Of a DNA stretch of 64,000 bases, positions 22,311 to 34,600 are shown piece after piece; the first letter of the stretch is position 1; the number at the start of each line of letters is the position of its first letter. The notes below the pieces were generated by a model. It was not told where the DNA came from. It was given only the letters and a program-made list of their open reading frames with translations, and searched no databases. Position numbers and translations under genes: made by a program. This DNA comes from Sipunculus nudus (taxonomy: Eukaryota > Annelida > Sipuncula > Golfingiida > Sipunculidae): the NCBI GenBank assembly GCA_026874595.1, contig CM049314.1:52125812-52189811 (forward strand). The letters run 5' to 3'.

Positions 22311-25300
22311 GTGTTATGTCCTGAAGTACTTTAAGTATCACTTTAATTGCTGGTACCATTTTATTATAGGGCAAGTGTTGATGTAGAAGTGATCCTGATG
22401 TACTTAAGTATACCTTGATTTGCTGGTACCATTTTATTGTAGGGCCAGTGTTGTGTCCTGATGTACTTGAAGTATAACTTAATTTCCTGGTGCCGGTTTA
22501 TTGTAGGGCCAGTGTTGTGTCCTGATGTACTTTAAGTATACCTTGATTTGCTGGTACCATTTTGTAGTAGGGCCAGTGTTGTGTCCTGATGTTCTTTAAG
22601 TATACCTTGATTTGCTGGTACCATTTTATTGTAGGGCCAGTGTTGTGTCCTGATGAACTTTAAGTAAACCTTGATTTGCTGGTACCATTTTATAGTAGGG
22701 CCAGTGTTGTGTCCTGATGTACTTTAAGTATACCTTGATTTGCTGGTACCATTTTATTGTAGGGCCAGTGTTGTGTCCTGATGTACTTTAAGTATACCTT
22801 GATTTGCTGGTACCATTTTATTGTAGGGCCAGTGTTGTGTCCTGATGTACTTTAAGTATACCTTGATTTGCTGGTACTGTTTAATTGTAGGGCCAGTGTT
22901 GTGTCAAGATTTTCTTTGAGTTTACCTTGATTGGCTGGTACCATTTTATTGTAGGGCCAGTGTTGTGTCCTAATGTACTTTTAAGTATACCTTGATTTGC
23001 TGGTACCATTTTATTGTAGGGCCAGTGTTGTGTCCTGATGAACTTTAAGTATACCTTGATTTGCTGGTACCATTTTATAGTAGGGTCAGTGTTGTGTCCT
23101 GATGTACTCTAAGTATACCTTGATTTACTGGTACCATTTTATAGTAGGGTCAGTGTTGTGTCCTAATGTACTTTAAGTATACCTTGATTTGCTGGTACAA
23201 TTTTATTGTAGGGCCAGTGTTGTGTCCTGATGTACTTTAAGTATACCTTGATTTGCTGGTACTGTTTAATTGTAGGGCCAGTGTTGTGTCAAGATTTTCT
23301 TTGAGTTTACCTTGATTTGCTGGTACCATTTTATTGTAGGGCCAGTGTTGTGTCCTAATGTACTTTTAAGTATACCTTGAATTGCTGGTACCATTTTATT
23401 GTAGGGCCAGTGTTGTGTCCTGATGAACTTTAAGTATACCTTGATATACTGGTACCATTTTATAGTAGGGTCAGTGTTGTGTCCTGATGAACTTTAAGTA
23501 TATCTTAATTTACTGGTACCATTTTATAGTAGGGTCAGTGTTGTGTCCTGATGAACTTTAAGTATACCTTGATTTACTGGTACCATTTTATAGTAGGGTC
23601 AGTGTTGTGTCCTGATGAACTTTAAGTATACCTTGATTTACTGGTACCATTTTATTGTAGGGCCAGTGTTGTGTCCTGATGTACTTTAAGTATACCTTGA
23701 GTTGCTGGTACTGTTTAATTGTAGGGCCAGTGTTGTGTCAAGATTTTCTTTGAGTTTACCTTGAATTGCTGGTACTATTTTATTGTAGGGCCAGTGTTGT
23801 GTCCTAATGTACTTTTAAGTATACCTTGAATTGCTGGTACCATTTTATTGTAGGGCCAGTGTTGTGTCCTGATGAACTTTAAGTATACCTTGATTTGCTG
23901 GTACCATTTTATAGTAGGGTCAGTGTTGTGTCCTGATGTACTCTAAGTATACCTTGATTTACTGGTACCATTTTATAGTAGGGTCAGTGTTGTGTCCTAA
24001 TGTACTTTAAGTATACCTTGATTTGCTGGTACAATTTTATTGTAGGGCCAGTGTTGTGTCCTGATGTACTTTAAGTATACCTTGATTTGCTGGTACTGTT
24101 TAATTGTAGGGCCAGTGTTGTGTCAAGATTTTCTTTGAGTTTACCTTGATTTGCTGGTACCATTTTATTGTAGGGCCAGTGTTGTGTCCTAATGTACTTT
24201 TAAGTATACCTTGAATTGCTGGTACCATTTTATTGTAGGGCCAGTGTTGTGTCCTGATGAACTTTAAGTATACCTTGATTTACTGGTACCATTTTATAGT
24301 AGGGTCAGTGTTGTGTCCTGATGAACTTTAAGTATACCTTGATTTACTGGTACCATTTTATAGTAGGGTCAGTGTTGTGTCCTGATGAACTTTAAGTATA
24401 CCTTGATTTACTGGTACCATTTTATTGTAGGGTCAGTGTTGTGTCCTGATGTACTCTAAGTATACCTTGATTTACTGGTACCATTTTATAGTAGGGTCAG
24501 TGTTGTGTCCTAATGTACTTTAAGTATACCTTGATTTGCTGGTACAATTTTATTGTAGGGCCAGTGTTGTGTCCTGATGAACTTTAAGTATACCTTGATT
24601 TACTGGTACCATTTTATAGTAGGGTCAGTGTTGTGTCCTGATGAACTTTAAGTATACCTTGATTTACTGGTACCATTTTATAGTAGGGTCAGTGTTGTGT
24701 CCTGATGAACTTTAAGTATACCTTGATTTACTGGTACCATTTTATTGTAGGGCCAGTGTTGTGTCCTGATGTACTTTAAGTATACCTTGATTTGCTGGTA
24801 CTGTTTAATTGTAGGGCCAGTGTTGTGTCAAGATTTTCTTTGAGTTTACCTTGAATTGCTGGTACCATTTTATTGTAGGGCCAGTGTTGTGTCCTAATGT
24901 ACTTTTAAGTATACCTTGAATTGCTGGTACCATTTTATTGTAGGGCCAGTGTTGTGTCCTGATGTACTTGAAGTATAACTTAATTTCCTGGTGCCGCTTT
25001 ATTGTAGGGTCAGTGTTGTGGACCTGATATACTTTAAGTATACCCTGATTTGCTGGTACCATTTTATTGTAGGGCCAGTGTTGTCCTGATGTACTTTTAA
25101 GTATTCCTTGATTTGCTGGTACCATTTTATAGTAGGGCCAGTGTTGTGTCCTGATGTACTTGAAGTATAACTTGATTTGCTGGTACCATTTTATTGTAGG
25201 GCCAGTGTTGTGTCCTGATGTACTTTAAGTATACCTTGATTTGCTGGTACTGTTTAATTGTAGGGCCAGTGTTGTGTCAAGATTTTCTTTGAGTTTACCT

Positions 25301-25469
25301 TGATTGGCGGGTACCATTTTATTGTAGGGCCAGTGTTGTGTCCTAATGTAATTTTAAGTATACCTTGATTTGCTGGTACCATTTTATTGTAGGGCCAGTG
25401 TTGTGTTGAGATGTACTATAAGTATAAACCTTTATTTGCTGGTAATGTTTTATTGTAGGGCCAGTGTTG
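22311..25469 (+). repeat. 64-bp minisatellite (about 49 units) carrying the exon D acceptor
   Basis: Unit GCTGGTACCATTTTATTGTA + GGGCCAGTGTTGTGTCCTGA + TGTACTTTAAGTATACCTTG + ATTT. The last unit becomes the real acceptor TTTTATTGTAG|GGCCAGTGTTG of exon D, so each upstream unit contains a copy of the 3' splice site plus the first 11 exon bases. Marker units (CTGTTTAATTG...TCAAGATTTTC) at about 22878, 23265, 23708, 24098, 24797 and 25247 show higher-order blocks of 6-7 units. The 106-aa and 82-aa minus frames inside are repeat translations. Confidence 0.95.
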
Positions 25470-25661
25470 GAGCTGTAGCACAAGTTGCCTGTGGAACTGT
25501 TGCTGTCACTATTCCACAGATGGCAAGACAAGTGCTGCCATCTACAAAAGCACAGAATATCCCACAGCCAGTTTTGCTGGCTTCTCAACAACCAAAGCCT
25601 GTCATCTCAAAAGCTCTTGCTGTATCAGCCCAGTCAATGACTTCTGCAGCCCACACCAAAG
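25459..25661 (+). CDS. SAP130: SAP130-like gene, exon D
   Basis: Internal exon, 203 bases. Acceptor TTATTGTAG (AG 25457-25458) is the last unit of the 64-bp array; donor CAAAG|GTGAGG (GT 25662-25663). The first base completes the Arg codon begun in exon C, and one base is left over at the end. It encodes ASVGAVAQVACGTVAVTIPQ, MARQVLPSTKAQNIPQPVLL and ISKALAVSAQSMTSAAHTK. The composition (Ala, Val, Gln, Ser; no acidic residues) fits the disordered middle of SAP130; no domain is recognisable. Using a decoy acceptor in an upstream array unit would give GCC AGT GTT GTG TCC TGA in this frame, an immediate stop. Confidence 0.8.
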
Positions 25662-25939
25662 GTGAGGCTCCTCAGTGGCTGTCTACTGAATCCTTTACAG
25701 TCCAGTGCCATGTCTGCAACTTATTTACTGTTTGTCCAAAACTTAAACCCTAGAACCAAAATAGTGGCTGTTTACACACATTCTTCAGGGAAGTATAGCT
25801 GATCTGACGTTTATGTTATTGTATTGGTAGGGATAAATAGATTGTATGATTCAGTCCTGACTTCTGTAGATCCCTGTTTTAAGGATGCATGTCTATTTAT
25901 AGCCACACCTTTTAAGAAGCCTCCATTGAGGTCAAAATA
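25662..25939. other. Intronic linker after exon D
   Basis: About 280 bp between the exon D donor and the 62-bp array. No further feature seen. Confidence 0.5.
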
Positions 25940-28403
25940 CTGAACACCTCCCTTAAAAGCCTGATGGGGTGTAGCCCTGGCTCAGATACAGTGATAGTCA
26001 GCTGAACACCTCCCTTAAAAGCCTGATGGGGAGTAGCCCTGGCCCAGATACAGTGATAGTCAGCTGAGCACCTCCCTTAAAAGCCTGATGGGGAGTAGCC
26101 CTGGCCCTACAGTGATAGTCAGCTGAACACCTCCCTTACAAGCCTGATGGGGAGTAGCCCTGGCCCAGATACAGTGATAGTCAGCTGAACACCTCCCTTA
26201 CAAGCCTGATGGGGAGTAGCCCTGGCCCAGATACAGTGATAGTCCGCTGAATACCTCCCTTAAAAGCCTGATGGGGAGTAGCCCTGGCCCAGATACAGTG
26301 ATAGTCAGCTGAACACCTCCCTTACAAGCCTGATGGGGAGTAGCCCTGGCCCAGATACAGTGATAGTCAGCTGAACACCTCCCTTAAAAGCCTGATGGAG
26401 TTAGCCCTGGCCCAGATACAGTGATAGTCAGCTGAACACCTCCCTTAAAAGCCTGATGGGGAGTAGCCCTGGCCCTACAGTGATAGTCAGCTGAACACCT
26501 CCCTTACAAGTCTGATGGGGAGTAGCCCTGGCCCAGATACAGTGATAGTCAGCTGAACACCTCCCTTACAAGCCTGATGGGGAGTAGCCCTGGCCCAGAT
26601 ACAGTGATAGTCAGCTGAACACCTCCCTTACAAGCCTGATGGGGAGTAGCCCTGGCCCAGATACAGTGATAGTCAGCTGAACACCTCCCTTAAAAGCCTG
26701 ATGGAGTTAGCCCTGGCCCAGATACAGTGATAGTCAGCTGAACACCTCCCTTAAAAGCCTGATGGGGAGTAGCCCTGGCCCTACAGTGATAGTCAGCTGA
26801 ACACCTCCCTTACAAGTCTGATGGGGAGCAGCCCTGGCCCAGATACAGTGATAGTCAGCTGAACACCTCCCTTACAAGCCTGATGGGGAGTAGCCCTGGC
26901 CCAGATACAGTGATAGTCAGCTGAACACCTCCCTTACAAGCCTGATGGGGAGTAGCCTTGGCCCAGATACAGTAATAGTCAGCTGAACACCTCCCTTACA
27001 AGCCTGATGGGGAGTAGCCCTGGCCCAGATACAGTGATAGTCAGCTGAACACCTCTCTTACAAGCCTGATGGGGAGTAGCCCTGGCCCAGATACAGTGAT
27101 AGTCAGCTGAACACCTCCCTTACAAGCCTGATGGGGAGTAGCCCTGGCCCAGATACAGTGATATTCAGCTGAACACCTCCCTTACAAGCCTGATGGGGAG
27201 TAGCCCTGGCCCAGATACAGTGATAGTCAGCTGAACACCTCCCTTACAAGCCTGATGGGGAGTAGCCCTGGCCCAGATACAGTGATAGTCAGCTGAACAC
27301 CTCCCTTAAAAGCCTGATGGGGAGTAGCCCTGGCCCAGATACAGTGATAGTCAGCTGAACACCTCCCTTACAAGCCTGATGGGGAGTAGCCCTGGCCCAG
27401 ATACAGTGATAGTCAGCTGAACACCTCCCTTAAAAGCCTGATGGGGAGTAGCCCTGGCCCAGATACAGTGATAGTCAGCTGGGCACCTCCCTTAAAAGCC
27501 TGATGGGGAGTAGCCCTGGCCCAGATACAGTGATAGTCAGCTGAACACCTCCCTTACAAGCCTGATGGGGAGTAGCCCTGGCCCAGATACAGTGATAGTC
27601 AGCTGAACACCTCCCTTAAAAGCCTGATGGGGAGTAGCCCGGGCCCAGATACAGTAATAGTCAGCTGAACACCTCCCTTACAAGCCTGATGGGGAGTAGC
27701 CCTGGCCCAGATACAGTGATAGTCAGCTGAACACCTCCCTTACAAGCCTGATGGGGAGTAGCCCTGGCCCAGATACAGTGATAGTCAGCTGAACACCTCC
27801 TTACAAGCCTGATGGGGAGTAGCCCTGGCCCAGATACAGTGATAGTCAGCTGAACACCTCCCTTAAAAGCCTGATGGAGTTAGCCCTGGCCCAGATACAG
27901 TGATAGTCAGCTGAACACCTCCCTTACAAGCCTGATGGGGAGTAGCCCTGGCCCTACAGTGATAGTCAGCTGAACACCTCCCTTACAAGCCTGATGGGGA
28001 GTAGCCCTGGCTTAGATACAGTGATAGTCAGCTGAATACCTCCCTTACAAGCCTGATGGGGAGTAGTCCTGGCCCTACAGTGATAGTCAGCTGAACACCT
28101 CCCTTACAAGCATGATGGGGAGTAGCCCTGGCCCAGATACAGTGATAGTCAGCTGAGCACCTCCCTTACAAGCCTGATGGGGAGTAGCCCTGGCCCAGAT
28201 ACAGTGATAGTCAGCTGAACACCTCCCTTAAAAGCCTGATGGGGAGTAGTCCTGGCCCAGATACAGTGATAGTCAGCTGAACACCTCCCATAAAAGCCTG
28301 ATGGGGAGTAGCCCTGGCCCAGATACAGTGATAGTCAGCTGAACACCTCCCTTAAAACCCTGATGGGGAGTAGCCCTGGCCCAGATACAGTGATAGTCAG
28401 CTG
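25940..28403 (+). repeat. 62-bp minisatellite, about 40 units
   Basis: Unit CTGAACACCTCCCTTAAAAG + CCTGATGGGGAGTAGCCCTG + GCCCAGATACAGTGATAGTC + AG. Variants include AAAAG/ACAAG, a 5-base deletion (GGCCCTACAGTG) and GATGGAGTTAG. Very homogeneous in its middle, suggesting recent expansion. It lies 280 bp downstream of exon D and does not include a splice site. Confidence 0.96.
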
Positions 28404-28949
28404 CACTGAGTACAGTGAGCAGCTTGTGTAAACCATATAAATCATCACATAGCTGCTTCAGTGATGAATAAAATTAAAACTGATGATTATAGAGGCGGAA
28501 AATGTTACTAGCTGATGTATATAAAATATATTTAACGCTAGAGATAGCCATGAAATATCTGTATGTGCTTGGTATATATGCTAAAAACTTCTTGCATGCT
28601 TCAAAAATTTCCAGGACAAAAAGTATAAACATTGAATTGAGATTTATATATACATTTTTTTAAAGCAAAAAAATGCGTGAATACTATCCATTATTAGGCG
28701 GTTTCATGCAGGAGTGTTCCCTGGGCGATGCAATAGTTAAGACTGCTGAAACTGTCAGATTTTCAACTTGGACTAGCTTAATAACAGCTCGTAGGTTGTA
28801 GAATCGTGTAATGTTCACTGTTGTAAGCTATATAAATTGTCATAAAAGTCTTGGTAATTGTCTCTACATATTAAGTTCAGAATACCCTTGCCAACGGCTC
28901 CTAAATGAACACTAAACAAACATGAAATGGCAAACCGCACAAAGTTGCA
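28404..28949. other. Intronic sequence, no gene recognised
   Basis: AT-rich, single-copy-looking. No exon fits between exons D and E, whose phases already join. Confidence 0.5.
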
Positions 28950-29175
28950 ACCAAAATATCAAAATATATTGAAATCCTGAATAAATTGAAACATTATCTA
29001 CCTGGTCATATACTAAAAATTTTATATGACACTTATTCTATCACACTTAAATTATGGAATTCTTGTATGGGACTTTGATATTAATAGATTAGAAAAACTT
29101 TAAAAAAAAGCCATAAGAATTATCACAAATAGCACAAATACAATGCTCACACTGAACCAATTTTTCAATAATTAA
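28950..29175 (+). pseudogene. Decayed LINE reverse transcriptase, C-terminal fragment
   Basis: Conceptual translation gives NKLKHYLPGHILKILYDT, then after a frameshift near 29031 LILSHLNYGILVWDF and, past a stop, KKAIRIITNS. This is the familiar region downstream of the catalytic RT core in Jockey/CR1-type LINE ORF2 proteins (LPxxILxxLYxxLILPHLNYGIxxWG...LQKKAIRIIT). The frameshift and the in-frame TAA make it non-functional. It is unrelated in sequence to the intact LINE at 31755-35015, so a second LINE lineage has inserted in this gene. The 5' part is absent. Confidence 0.8.
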
Positions 29176-29282
29176 ATATAAAAAAAAACAAATGACATAG
29201 GGCCTGAAACCAATTATCCATACTTTTATGCTTTCAGATGTGATAGAAAAAATTATGATAGAAAATCCTGTTATGCTTACAG

Positions 29283-29396
29283 GTATTGGGACGCCTCTAA
29301 ATCTGCAAGTAACATCTCAGACAGCAGCTGTCACCATTGCCGCAGCAATACCAGCAACCTCAGCCGTGTCAGTGAACCAGCCAGCAATACCTATTG
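29283..29396 (+). CDS. SAP130: SAP130-like gene, exon E
   Basis: Internal exon, 114 bases. Acceptor CTTACAG|GTATTG (AG 29281-29282); donor TATTG|GTGAGT (GT 29397-29398). The first two bases complete the Gly codon begun in exon D; one base remains for exon F. It encodes IGTPLNLQVTSQTAAVTIAA, AIPATSAVSVNQPAIPI. Joined to exon F the sequence reads PAIPI-AKVQPQ, like SNIPVAKVVPQ in human SAP130 as I recall it, which supports both this junction and the identity. A Helitron sits only 104 bp past the donor. Confidence 0.85.
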
Positions 29397-29500
29397 GTGA
29401 GTAGGTTGAGCATATGCTATGGTGATGAGGTGTCCATTGTCTGTCCGGCATCTGTCCACAATTTTCACTTTGCTTCCTTTTTATTTCTCTACTTATTGTA

Positions 29501-30959
29501 TCTGCCAAAACAAAGTTTTGCGGATACTATGTTTTTGACCGGGTTCCGCTGCCGCGGCAGCGTTCGTTTCCGGAGCACTCCTCTGAGACTACTGGACGGA
29601 TTTTTCCGAAACTTACACAAATTATCAGGTCACATGTGAACTGGTGCCTAACCAAGTGACCTTGACCTCTGACCTTTCCTCTCTGCCCAGTGCCGTTTGT
29701 GCGTCGGTTTCCACACATAAACCCACATATCTCAGGAACCGTTTGACCGATCAGGAAAAATTTTTTACACGAATGTAGCTCTGGGATAGCTTTATAACAT
29801 ACACAAAAAAAGGTGGCGCCACCTGCAACCATGTATGCACAGTGTCCATCTGTTTGTCTGCCTTGGGTTAAAATCACTCATATCTCTGCAGTGGTTTGAC
29901 TAATTCACCTAAAATTCGGCATGCGTATACATCCTAGATAGCTTTCTTGATTTTATGACAGGTGGCGCCACCTACATTCACGTTAACGCTGCAGACATCC
30001 AAGCTAATATCTTGGGAACCGTTTGACCAATCAGGAAAAAAATTTTACACAAATGTAGCCCTTGGATAGCTTTATAACATACACAAAAATGGTGGCGCCA
30101 CCTGCAGTCATTTTTGCACAGTGTCCATCTGTTTGTCTGCCTTAGGGTTAAAATCACTCATATCTCTTCAGTGGTTTGACCAAATTACCTGAAATTCGGC
30201 ATGCATATACATCCCGCATAGCTTTCTTGATTTTATGACAGGTGGCGCCACCTACATTCACGTTCATGCTCTAGACATCCATGCTTATATCTCCGGACTC
30301 GTTCAACCAATCAGGAAAAAAATTTTACACAAATGTAGCCCTTGGATATCTTTATAACATACACAAAAATGGTGGCACCACCTGCAGCCATTTTTGCACA
30401 GTGTCCATCTGTTTGTCTGCCTTGGGTTAAAATCACTAATATATCTGCAGTGGTTTGATCAAATTACCTGTAATTCGGCATGCGTATACATCCTGGATAG
30501 CTTTCTTGATTTTATGACAGGTGGCGCCACCTACATTCACGTTCACGCTGCAGACATTAATGCTTATATCTCCCGACTAGTTTGAGCAATCAGGAAAAAA
30601 AATTTACACAAATGTAGCCCTTGGATAGCTTTATAACATACACAAAAAAGGTGGCGCCACCTGCAGCCATTTTTGCTCAGTGTCCATCTGTTTGTCTGCT
30701 GTGGGATAAAATCACTCATATCTCTGCAGTGGTTTGACTTTTCTGCATGCAATTTTGCATATGTATACATCTTGGATAGTTTCTCGTTCAAATAACAGGT
30801 GGCAGCACCTACAATCATGTTTATGTGGCAGAGATCCGTTCTAATAAGTAACACATGTAACTCTATTTCCCCTTGCCACTCAATCCATGCCTCACTTCAC
30901 CCGTCCTTCTCTGATTTCGGCGGATACACGTAGTCGCTTGTCGACTACCCGTTTTCTAG
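29501..30959 (+). mobile_element. Non-autonomous Helitron, 1459 bp
   Basis: Same family as 19306-21044. Host A at 29500, then TCTGCCAAAAC inside a hairpin with GTTTTGCGGATAC (29515-29527). It ends with the stem-loop GTAGTCG-CTTGT-CGACTAC, CCGTTTT, CTAG (30956-30959) and host T. The body holds about 280-bp tandem units with GGTGGCGCCACC palindromes (near 29814, 29960, 30093, 30240). A CpG-rich stretch (ccgctgccgcggcagcg) follows the 5' end. The short frames are repeat shadows; no helicase. Confidence 0.9.
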
Positions 30960-31079
30960 TTTTGATTTTTTTTATCAGATAGGCTATGTGTGGGTATTTG
31001 AATTGCTACACAGAATTTTGAAATTCAGTAATTTTGTAAACTTATGCAAACTTTTTCAGAGTCACACAAAATTCTTGTT

Positions 31080-31511
31080 CTGCTTTATTGTATCCCCAAA
31101 TAAGGTCAGGATACTGCAGAGATTTCTTTCAGGCTAGACAACTCACGGATCATTACTAAACTTGACGTGTGCATAGATATTGGTGAAAAAACGAAGCCTA
31201 TTTAAAATGGGGTCATGACCTTTACTAGGAGATTGACCTTGACCTTGAAAAGGTCCATTTACGGGGATAATCACACAAATTCTTAAATATCTCCAGAAAT
31301 CTTGCATGGATTGATCCAAAAATGAAGTTGACCAAAGATCTTGGATAGTGTTGTCATATAACGGAAACTGGTGGCGCCACCTATTACCCTTTTCTTGTTT
31401 TCGTGCCGTTTAATACCCTCAACATTTCCACTTGACAGTACTGTGAGGATTTTAAGTTTAAAACTTATGGACAGATTTCTTTCATATTATGCATAAACAT
31501 AGATATGGGTA
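31080..31511 (+). repeat. R5 repeat, left part, interrupted at 31512
   Basis: Matches the R5 copies at 17577 and 38985 up to 'catagatatgggta', then stops at the left end of the TIR element. The continuation (ttaaattggggtcataacc) resumes at 36016. Confidence 0.75.
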
Positions 31512-31672
31512 TACTGTGGATTCAGAATTGTTTGTTGGGTTTTTATTTTCATGGAATTTGTGGGTAACCTTTATCGATGAAATTAAAAACCCAACAATCA
31601 TTAGGTTATTATAGCATTTTTGAAAGTCCCTTGACCCTGTACATTGAGTTATCATGTTGGCGCGCTATCACC

Positions 31673-34600
31673 ATGATATGATATGATATGATATGATAGA
31701 GTTCATTTATAAAGCGCAAATATAATATACATTTCTATGCGCTGATACAAAGGGTTAAGAAAATAAGTATGTCTTGAGAGCACGCTTAAATGATTCAATA
31801 TGTGTACACGCTCTTACAGAGTCTGGTAAAGAATTCCATGCGGTGGCAGCGTACTTGGAAAATTGTCTGTCACCATATACATTATGGGAGCGAGGTACAC
31901 AGACTATCCTGTGAGCATCAGAAGAACGAAGAGACCTGCGGGGAGAATATTCCACAAACAGTTGGCGCAAATACAGTGGATACAGGCTATCATTCAGCGC
32001 TTTATACACCTGTGTGAGGACTTTAAATGTGATTCTCCTTTCGACAGGCAGCCAGTGAAGCTGTCTTAGAACAGGTCCGATGCAGTCGTACTTCCTGGAC
32101 CTTGTAAGTAATCGGGCTGATGCGTTTTGTGCAAGTTGGAGGCGATGGATGTTAGCATTGGAAGTTCCAGTTAGCAGGCTGTTGTTGTTGTCCAATCTTG
32201 ATGTAATCAGTGCGTTGATGGTCTTTGCAGCTGTCTGGTCATCAAGATGGTTCCGGATCTTACCAATTCTGCGAAGATGGTAAAAAATGTTCTTCACGAC
32301 TGATCTTGTCTGACACTCCATACTCATATTCGCATCGAAATTGGCCCCAAGATTTCTGACAGTGTGTACTGGTCTTATTTCTGCACTACCAATACAGATC
32401 TTAGGTTCAGCGCTAAGGATCTTATTAAGATGGTACCTGGGTGATATGATAAGGAGTTCGGTTTTGGAATCATTCAATTTTAGTTTGTTCTTAATCATCC
32501 ACACTCTAACACCAGCTGCACATTGTTCAATCTTCCTCTGGGATTGAGCAAGGCCGTGCTGGTCACTGAGTTTGAAGAATTCATAAAGTTGGGTGTCATC
32601 AGCGTATCCGTGTCTATGTACACCGAAGGCTTCGACAACTCTACGCAGAGGAAGGATGTAGATAAGAAATAACAAAGGACCTAATACTGATCCTTGCGGC
32701 ACTCCCACAGTGAGCATGGCTGGATCAGATAGTACACCACTGAGGTTAACACGGTGAGTGCAAGTTGTGAGGTATGACTTGCACCAATCCAGTGCTGAAC
32801 CTTGAATGCCAACTTCCTCAACTAGTCTCTCAATTAGGATGCCATGGTCTAACGCATCGAAGGCTGCAGAGAGGTCAAGCAGAAGGAGTACTACTCCCTG
32901 GCCTGTATCCAGTGCATGGTCAATATCATTCTTTATCCTTATCAGTGCTGTTTCTGTGCTGTGCCTTGGTTTGTAGGCGGATTGGAGAGGATCGTGGAGT
33001 TGATTCTGTGTCATGTGGTCCTGGATCTGCTTTGCAACCACTCTCTCCAGCAATTTGCTTACAAACGAAAGATTTGCCACAGGACGATAGTTCTTCAAAT
33101 CCTCTTGGTCAAGACCATCCTTCTTCAAAAGTGGTGTTATAAGAGCTTCTTTCAAGCAAAGTGGTACCTCGGATGATGTAATTGAGGTATTTATTACAGA
33201 TGTAAGGCATGGCAATAATGAACGTAGCACAACAGGATTTTTCAGAAGATTTGTTGTCAAAGGATCCAGGCTACAGGATTTGTTTGGACTTTTCTGGATG
33301 AATTTCTGCAGCTCCTCGGAGGATACTGGATGAAAAGTGACCATAGCAGGCGGGGGTGCTCCGTGGGACGTCCTGATCAAATCCATATCTACACTTGTGC
33401 TATCCAAGTCATTTCGAATCTTCAACACCTTAGATGTGAAGAAGTTTAAGAAGCTGTTGCTGAGTATTTCCGGACTATCTGTAGAGGGTAATTTTCTGCC
33501 AGTTCCGGACCCAAGTAGATCACTCACTAGTCTGAAGGTCTCTTTGGGTGTTGCATCACTAAATTTCTGTCTATAGTATGACCTCTTAGCCTCATCTATC
33601 AGTTTAACAACGAAGCCTCTCTGGTGCAAGAACATCTGCTTATTGATTTCTATAGGATCTTTCCTCAGCTTTCTCTCTAGCTGCCTTCTTTTTCTTCTGG
33701 CACAATGGATAATGTCCGAGTACCATGGCTTCATGGTTACCTGCTTTTTACGAATGGGTCGGGCTGGGGCATGTTTGTCCAGAATATTTGTTACAGTGTA
33801 ATTGTACAATTCTACTAACTGTGACGCATTACCATCCAGCACTCCGATATCCAGACCTAAAGACAGATCAGCTGCAAATTGATCTATGTTAATGGCCCGG
33901 AGTTTCCTGGCACATACTGTGGTCTGTGGTGATTTATCCACTGAGACATGGATTGTACATTCCACAGAATAGTGGTCTGAGATGTGATCATCGCGCACAC
34001 CCACGACCTTCACTCTGTCTTCATCATCTCTGATGATTACAAGGTCCAGTATGTGGTTGCTTTTGTGTGTAGATGAAGGCACAATCTGGCACATACCAAA
34101 CGACCGGAGTATTAAAGTGAACTGCTTGGAGAACCTGTCATCATCTACATCCATATGCAGATTAAAATCCCCAAGAACAGAGACTGGATGCTGGATGGCA
34201 CTGACAGCGGCAAGAAAAAGTTCTATTTCATGCATAAAATTTGATATTCTAAGTCCATTTCTTTGTGAAGGAGGGGGTCGGTAGATGAGGAACAGACTAA
34301 AAGGTTTTGGGCCCTTCTGATTCACTGACAGCACCTCAAAGGATAACAGATTGTCTATAGGGGATGGCTGCTGATGGAGGGGCAAGTTTGACTTGTAGAC
34401 AATGCCTACACCACCTCCTCTAGTTTTGCTAGTTTGACGTGATTTTCCTAGGAAGCTGTAGCCTTCTGGGCAGAGCTTTGACACAACTGATGTATCTCCT
34501 GGTTTTAACCATATCTTTGTTACAAGTAAAACATCAAGATCTTTCTTTGTTACATATTCACTCAGTAATATACTCTTATTACACACAGATCTGGCATTCA

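Noticed and set aside
24805-25591. Minus ORFs in the 64-bp array
   Set aside because: Repeat translation; the real coding signal at this place is exon D on the plus strand.
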